A DNA stretch of 6,888 nucleotides, from contig JAFOCH010000076.1 of the NCBI GenBank assembly GCA_017381395.1, positions 1-6,888 of the forward strand. The letters run 5' to 3'. The notes under the pieces were generated by a model. That model saw only the letters and a program-made list of their open reading frames with translations. It was not told the origin of the DNA and did not search any database. Shown here piece by piece: positions 4,647 through 6,888 of the stretch. How positions within the stretch are numbered: the first letter of the stretch is position 1; each line of letters opens with the position of its first letter. This DNA comes from Clostridia bacterium. GTDB lineage: Bacteria > Bacillota > Clostridia > Oscillospirales > Acutalibacteraceae. Made by a program: the position numbers and the translations under genes.

Positions 4647-6620
4647 TTAGAAGATGTCCAAAGGACCTTCGTTTTCATCGGCGTCGTTTAAACTTGCTTG
4701 GTCGTCGACGTAGAAGTCATATTCGTAGTCGTCATCGTCCGGCCAATTATCTTCCGACCATTCGTCATCGTCGTAAACAGAGTCGCCTTCCTGCCAGCTA
4801 TCGTCGTAACCCGAGCTGCTGTCGGCCATATAGATGAAGTAATAGTCGAGCATGTCAACGAGGTCAGAGTCAACACCTGCATCACGCAGTGCGGTAGTAA
4901 TCTTTGTAAGGTCAAATTCGCTTGCCCATTCGATAATCTGGTCGGCGGTATAAACCTTTGAACTGTCGGGAAGCTCGATCTTTGTTGCCTTTGTTTTCTT
5001 TGCATTTGTTTCGAGGCCAACGAGAGTTTTACCCTTGCTAACGATGTTAAGGTTGAGCATACCGTTATCCTCGGTGGTCTTAATCTCCATCTCGATACCG
5101 ATGTCCATCAAGCTCGAGCCAACCATTTGGTTAAGGAGTGCACTGGACGGGGTGAGAAGGAACTTGCCGCTGACAATTCCGTCGTCAATGTCGCCCTTGT
5201 TATAATCGGTCACCTTGAGTGTGAGATATTCTTCTTCGTCCATAGAGAGGGTGTATTCTCCGTTGACAACGTCATTCTTTTCGGTGCCGCTACCCTTGAC
5301 AATTATGTTCTGGCACTTGATTTTGGTAGCGAATTTGTCGCCGTCCTTTGCGGTGATGTACGAGAGAAGATCGTAGTCGCCCATTTTGATTGAGCGGCCG
5401 ATAATTTCGTGCGATGAGTTAACGTAGTCGGTTATGGTGAGGATTTCCTCGTTTTCAAACTCTTCTTTGTTCAGGTCGTTAAGAAGCTCGTCGATGCCTT
5501 CCTTATACGAGGTATAAAGGTTTTCGTCCTCGGCGATGACGCCCTGTTCCTTTGCAATCTTTTCGACCTTGCCGAGAGTCTTTTTGATGGTTGAATCGGT
5601 TTTTGCTTCCTTGAGGACGTCCTTTGAGATGTTCATAACCGTTTGGCTGTCGAGGGTGAATTCAAGTACTGTAACCTTTTGGCTGATGCCGTCAACCTCG
5701 ATGGTTTTGGTGGACTTTTCGACCCTGTCCATATTGTCGATGGCGATTTTCAGATACTTGTTGAGCAGGTCCTCTAATTCGTCATCCGACGGAAGTGCTT
5801 CCATTACGTCCTTTGACATAGCGGCCGAAAGCGAATTTGACGTATCGTCGGGAGTGATTTTTAAATAATTGTCGCTGAGGGAAAGCAGGGCTACAAAAAG
5901 TTCCTGCTTATTCATGTCGGCAAGGGTGGTGAAATCGACAATCTTTTTACCCGAGATTTCGAGTGCGAGGTCACTCTTTATGGCGTTGTCCTTTGCGTTG
6001 GTGTTGAATTTAAGCTCGATATTGTTGAGGAAAGAGATGTCGACGTCCTCGCCAACAAGCATATTTAACGAATCGAGAATTTCCTTGTCGATATTGAGCT
6101 TGGTGGTGGCTTCAGCGGCACCCTCTTCCGTTTTGTTAGAGGGGTTGGTGAATTTACCATATACCTCGGCAACATCGTTTGTCGTTTTTTTAAATTCCTT
6201 CATCTCGACGTATTTGAAATACTGGTCGTCGCTACCAAAGGTTTTGATAACAAAGCCGGAAACCTGGTCAAAGAAAATGGCTACAATTGCACCGAGTATT
6301 GCCAAAACGGCACCGATTGTAATGATAATGGGCAGCCATTTTTTCTTTTTTGCCGGTTGGTTAAAGTCGGGCTGAGCAAAATTTGTATTGTATGTAGCCG
6401 CGTTAACGACAGGAACTGCTTCAACAACGGGAGCCTCGTCAACAACGGGAGCGGCTTCAACGACAGGAGCCGCTTCAACCACGGGAGCCTCGTCAACCAC
6501 GGGAGCCTCGTCAACGACGGGGGTTGCCTCAACGACGGGAGCCGCTTCAACGACGTTTCCGCAAGAGCCGCAGAATTTTGCTTCGTCGGCAAGCTGTGCA
6601 CCGCAATTTTTACAAAACAT
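4647..6620 (-). CDS. Zinc-ribbon, repeat-linker, single-TM protein with large extracytoplasmic domain (657 aa)
   Basis: The N-terminus has a short zinc ribbon with two CxxC knuckles, C3/C6 (FCKNCG) and C17/C20 (FCGSCG), of the zinc_ribbon_2 type. Eight tandem VVxxxP hexads (23-70) form an acidic proline-rich linker. KKKK (91-94) precedes one TM helix (about 96-117), giving cytoplasmic N-terminus and extracytoplasmic C-terminus. The outer region (about 120-600) is rich in alternating Lys/Glu/Thr strands and has a single cysteine (436); I recognise no enzyme motif. The end (602-643) is extremely acidic with many Asp, Tyr and Trp. I chose ATG 6620 because AGGTGAT sits correctly before it; GTG 6629 in the same frame would overlap that site and add three residues. 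Such proteins are common in gut Clostridia but their role is unknown; sensing or anchoring at the membrane is inference. It has its own promoter and lies 106 bases upstream of the ABC operon. Confidence 0.93.
   Translation of the reverse strand: MFCKNCGAQLADEAKFCGSCGNVVEAAPVVEATPVVDEAPVVDEAPVVEAAPVVEAAPVVDEAPVVEAVPVVNAATYNTNFAQPDFNQPAKKKKWLPIIITIGAVLAILGAIVAIFFDQVSGFVIKTFGSDDQYFKYVEMKEFKKTTNDVAEVYGKFTNPSNKTEEGAAEATTKLNIDKEILDSLNMLVGEDVDISFLNNIELKFNTNAKDNAIKSDLALEISGKKIVDFTTLADMNKQELFVALLSLSDNYLKITPDDTSNSLSAAMSKDVMEALPSDDELEDLLNKYLKIAIDNMDRVEKSTKTIEVDGISQKVTVLEFTLDSQTVMNISKDVLKEAKTDSTIKKTLGKVEKIAKEQGVIAEDENLYTSYKEGIDELLNDLNKEEFENEEILTITDYVNSSHEIIGRSIKMGDYDLLSYITAKDGDKFATKIKCQNIIVKGSGTEKNDVVNGEYTLSMDEEEYLTLKVTDYNKGDIDDGIVSGKFLLTPSSALLNQMVGSSLMDIGIEMEIKTTEDNGMLNLNIVSKGKTLVGLETNAKKTKATKIELPDSSKVYTADQIIEWASEFDLTKITTALRDAGVDSDLVDMLDYYFIYMADSSSGYDDSWQEGDSVYDDDEWSEDNWPDDDDYEYDFYVDDQASLNDADENEGPLDIF
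6411..6554 (-). repeat. Eight 18-bp in-frame tandem repeats (VVEAAP/VVDEAP hexads)
   Basis: Eight consecutive 18-bp units encode VVEAAP, VVEATP, VVDEAP, VVDEAP, VVEAAP, VVEAAP, VVDEAP and VVEAVP. A degenerate ninth, VVNAAT, follows (6393-6410). Units differ mainly by third-base changes and by a GAC-GAG versus GAA-GCG switch. Because the unit is a multiple of three, copy-number changes would keep the frame. The segment lies between zinc ribbon and TM helix, hence on the cytoplasmic side, and probably forms an extended spacer. Confidence 0.9.
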
Positions 6621-6624
6621 AATA

Positions 6625-6631
6625 ATCACCT
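6625..6631 (-). promoter_or_regulatory. Shine-Dalgarno site selecting ATG 6620 of the zinc-ribbon gene
   Basis: AGGTGAT on the minus strand leaves eight bases between its AGG core and ATG 6620. The alternative GTG at 6629-6627 is part of this site. The only other purine-rich site, AAAGGAG about 20 bases upstream of that GTG, is too far away to serve it. Confidence 0.6.
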
Positions 6632-6671
6632 AAACAGGATTTACCCTGCTCCTTTCTGTATGGTTGATATA

Positions 6672-6700
6672 AGTATAATATATGCGAAAAAAACTTTCAA
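6672..6700 (-). promoter_or_regulatory. Sigma-A type promoter of the zinc-ribbon gene
   Basis: On the minus strand TTGAAA (6700-6695) and TATACT (6677-6672) are 17 bases apart, with a seven-T run in the spacer. Transcription would start near 6665, giving a leader of about 45 bases. It lies downstream of the terminator at 6730-6766, so the gene starts a new transcription unit. Confidence 0.75.
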
Positions 6701-6729
6701 TAGCAAAGCGAGAAATTGTCATAAAATGT

Positions 6730-6766
6730 AAAAAACCTGCCATATCATATCGACGGCAGGTTTTTT
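6730..6766. terminator. Rho-independent terminator of the right-edge gene
   Basis: AAAAAACCTGCC (6730-6741) pairs perfectly with GGCAGGTTTTTT (6755-6766) around a 13-base loop. It lies 12 bases past the stop codon of the minus-strand gene at the right edge and upstream of the next promoter. The A and T runs at both ends make it able to work on either strand. Confidence 0.9.
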
Positions 6767-6778
6767 TATCATCCTTTA

Positions 6779-6888
6779 TCAAAGGGTTTGGGCCAGCTTT
6801 TTGATATATTCCTTAAAGTCAGCGGCAATTTCGGGATGGGTGAGGGCGGTTTCGACCTGCGCTTTCATAATGCTGAGCTTGTTGCCCA
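6779..6888 (-). CDS. C-terminal 35 residues of an unrecognised protein (runs off right edge)
   Basis: The minus-strand frame from 6886 down to the TGA at 6781-6779 encodes GNKLSIMKAQVETALTHPEI followed by AADFKEYIKKLAQTL. It reads as one or two amphipathic helices with no membrane segment or motif. The frame is judged real because it is open to the edge, has ordinary codon use for this window and stops 12 bases before a strong terminator. The family cannot be decided from this fragment. Confidence 0.7.
   Translation of the reverse strand, partial: GNKLSIMKAQVETALTHPEIAADFKEYIKKLAQTL

Noticed and set aside
5536..6375. Two long plus-strand frames opposite the zinc-ribbon gene
   Set aside because: They have no ribosome binding sites or motifs; the minus-strand frame covering both is continuous and has zinc ribbon, TM helix and promoter.
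6388..6633. Plus-strand open frame encoding a Ser/Thr/Gly/Ala repeat protein (TTGAAS units)
   Set aside because: It is the reverse-strand shadow of the 18-bp repeats in the zinc-ribbon gene; the periodicity is inherited from that gene.

Overview
The window looks like chromosome from an anaerobic Gram-positive bacterium of the class Clostridia, perhaps an Oscillospiraceae/Ruminococcaceae-type gut organism. The support is strong AGGAGG-type ribosome binding sites, sigma-A type promoters with 17-bp spacers, A/T-rich gaps with hairpin-plus-T terminators, a tRNA-Ser with encoded CCA, and a zinc-ribbon/single-TM surface protein of a kind common in that group. The genus assignment is inference; no marker gene is present.

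Left part (1-880): the 5' part of a DUF421/YetF-family membrane protein gene runs off the left edge on the minus strand. A consensus-like promoter then drives a tRNA-Ser(GGA) on the plus strand, closed by a hairpin terminator. Next comes a compact nested inverted repeat (731-809) made of purine-rich/pyrimidine-rich arms. A promoter with a dyad in its spacer follows, and it drives a small A/T-rich orphan gene (881-1375, TTG start) of unknown function. That gene differs in composition from its neighbours and may have been acquired beside the tRNA. It converges on the ABC transporter operon, and both share one bidirectional terminator (1456-1491).

Middle part (1494-4540, minus strand): a tight three-gene operon is transcribed in the order ATPase (222 aa), ABC-2 permease A (414 aa), ABC-2 permease B (382 aa). 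The first pair is separated by one base and the second pair overlaps by 17 bases. Both permeases have one TM helix, a large extracytoplasmic domain, then five TM helices. This suggests a heterodimeric exporter with one nucleotide-binding subunit. Its substrate cannot be read from the sequence, and no dedicated regulator is in view.

Right part (4541-6888, minus strand): a 657-residue membrane protein gene lies 106 bases upstream of the ABC operon on the same strand. The protein has an N-terminal zinc ribbon, eight tandem six-residue VVxxxP repeats, one TM helix, a long extracytoplasmic region and a very acidic aromatic tail. It has its own good promoter. The gap between it and the ABC operon carries a strong hairpin and only a weak candidate promoter, so whether the two units are co-transcribed is open. 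A bidirectional terminator then separates it from the 3' end of an unrecognised gene that enters from the right edge.

No CRISPR array, insertion sequence, transposase, phage gene or replication origin was found. The least explained elements are the orphan gene at 881-1375 with its surroundings, the nested inverted repeat, and the repeat-bearing zinc-ribbon protein.
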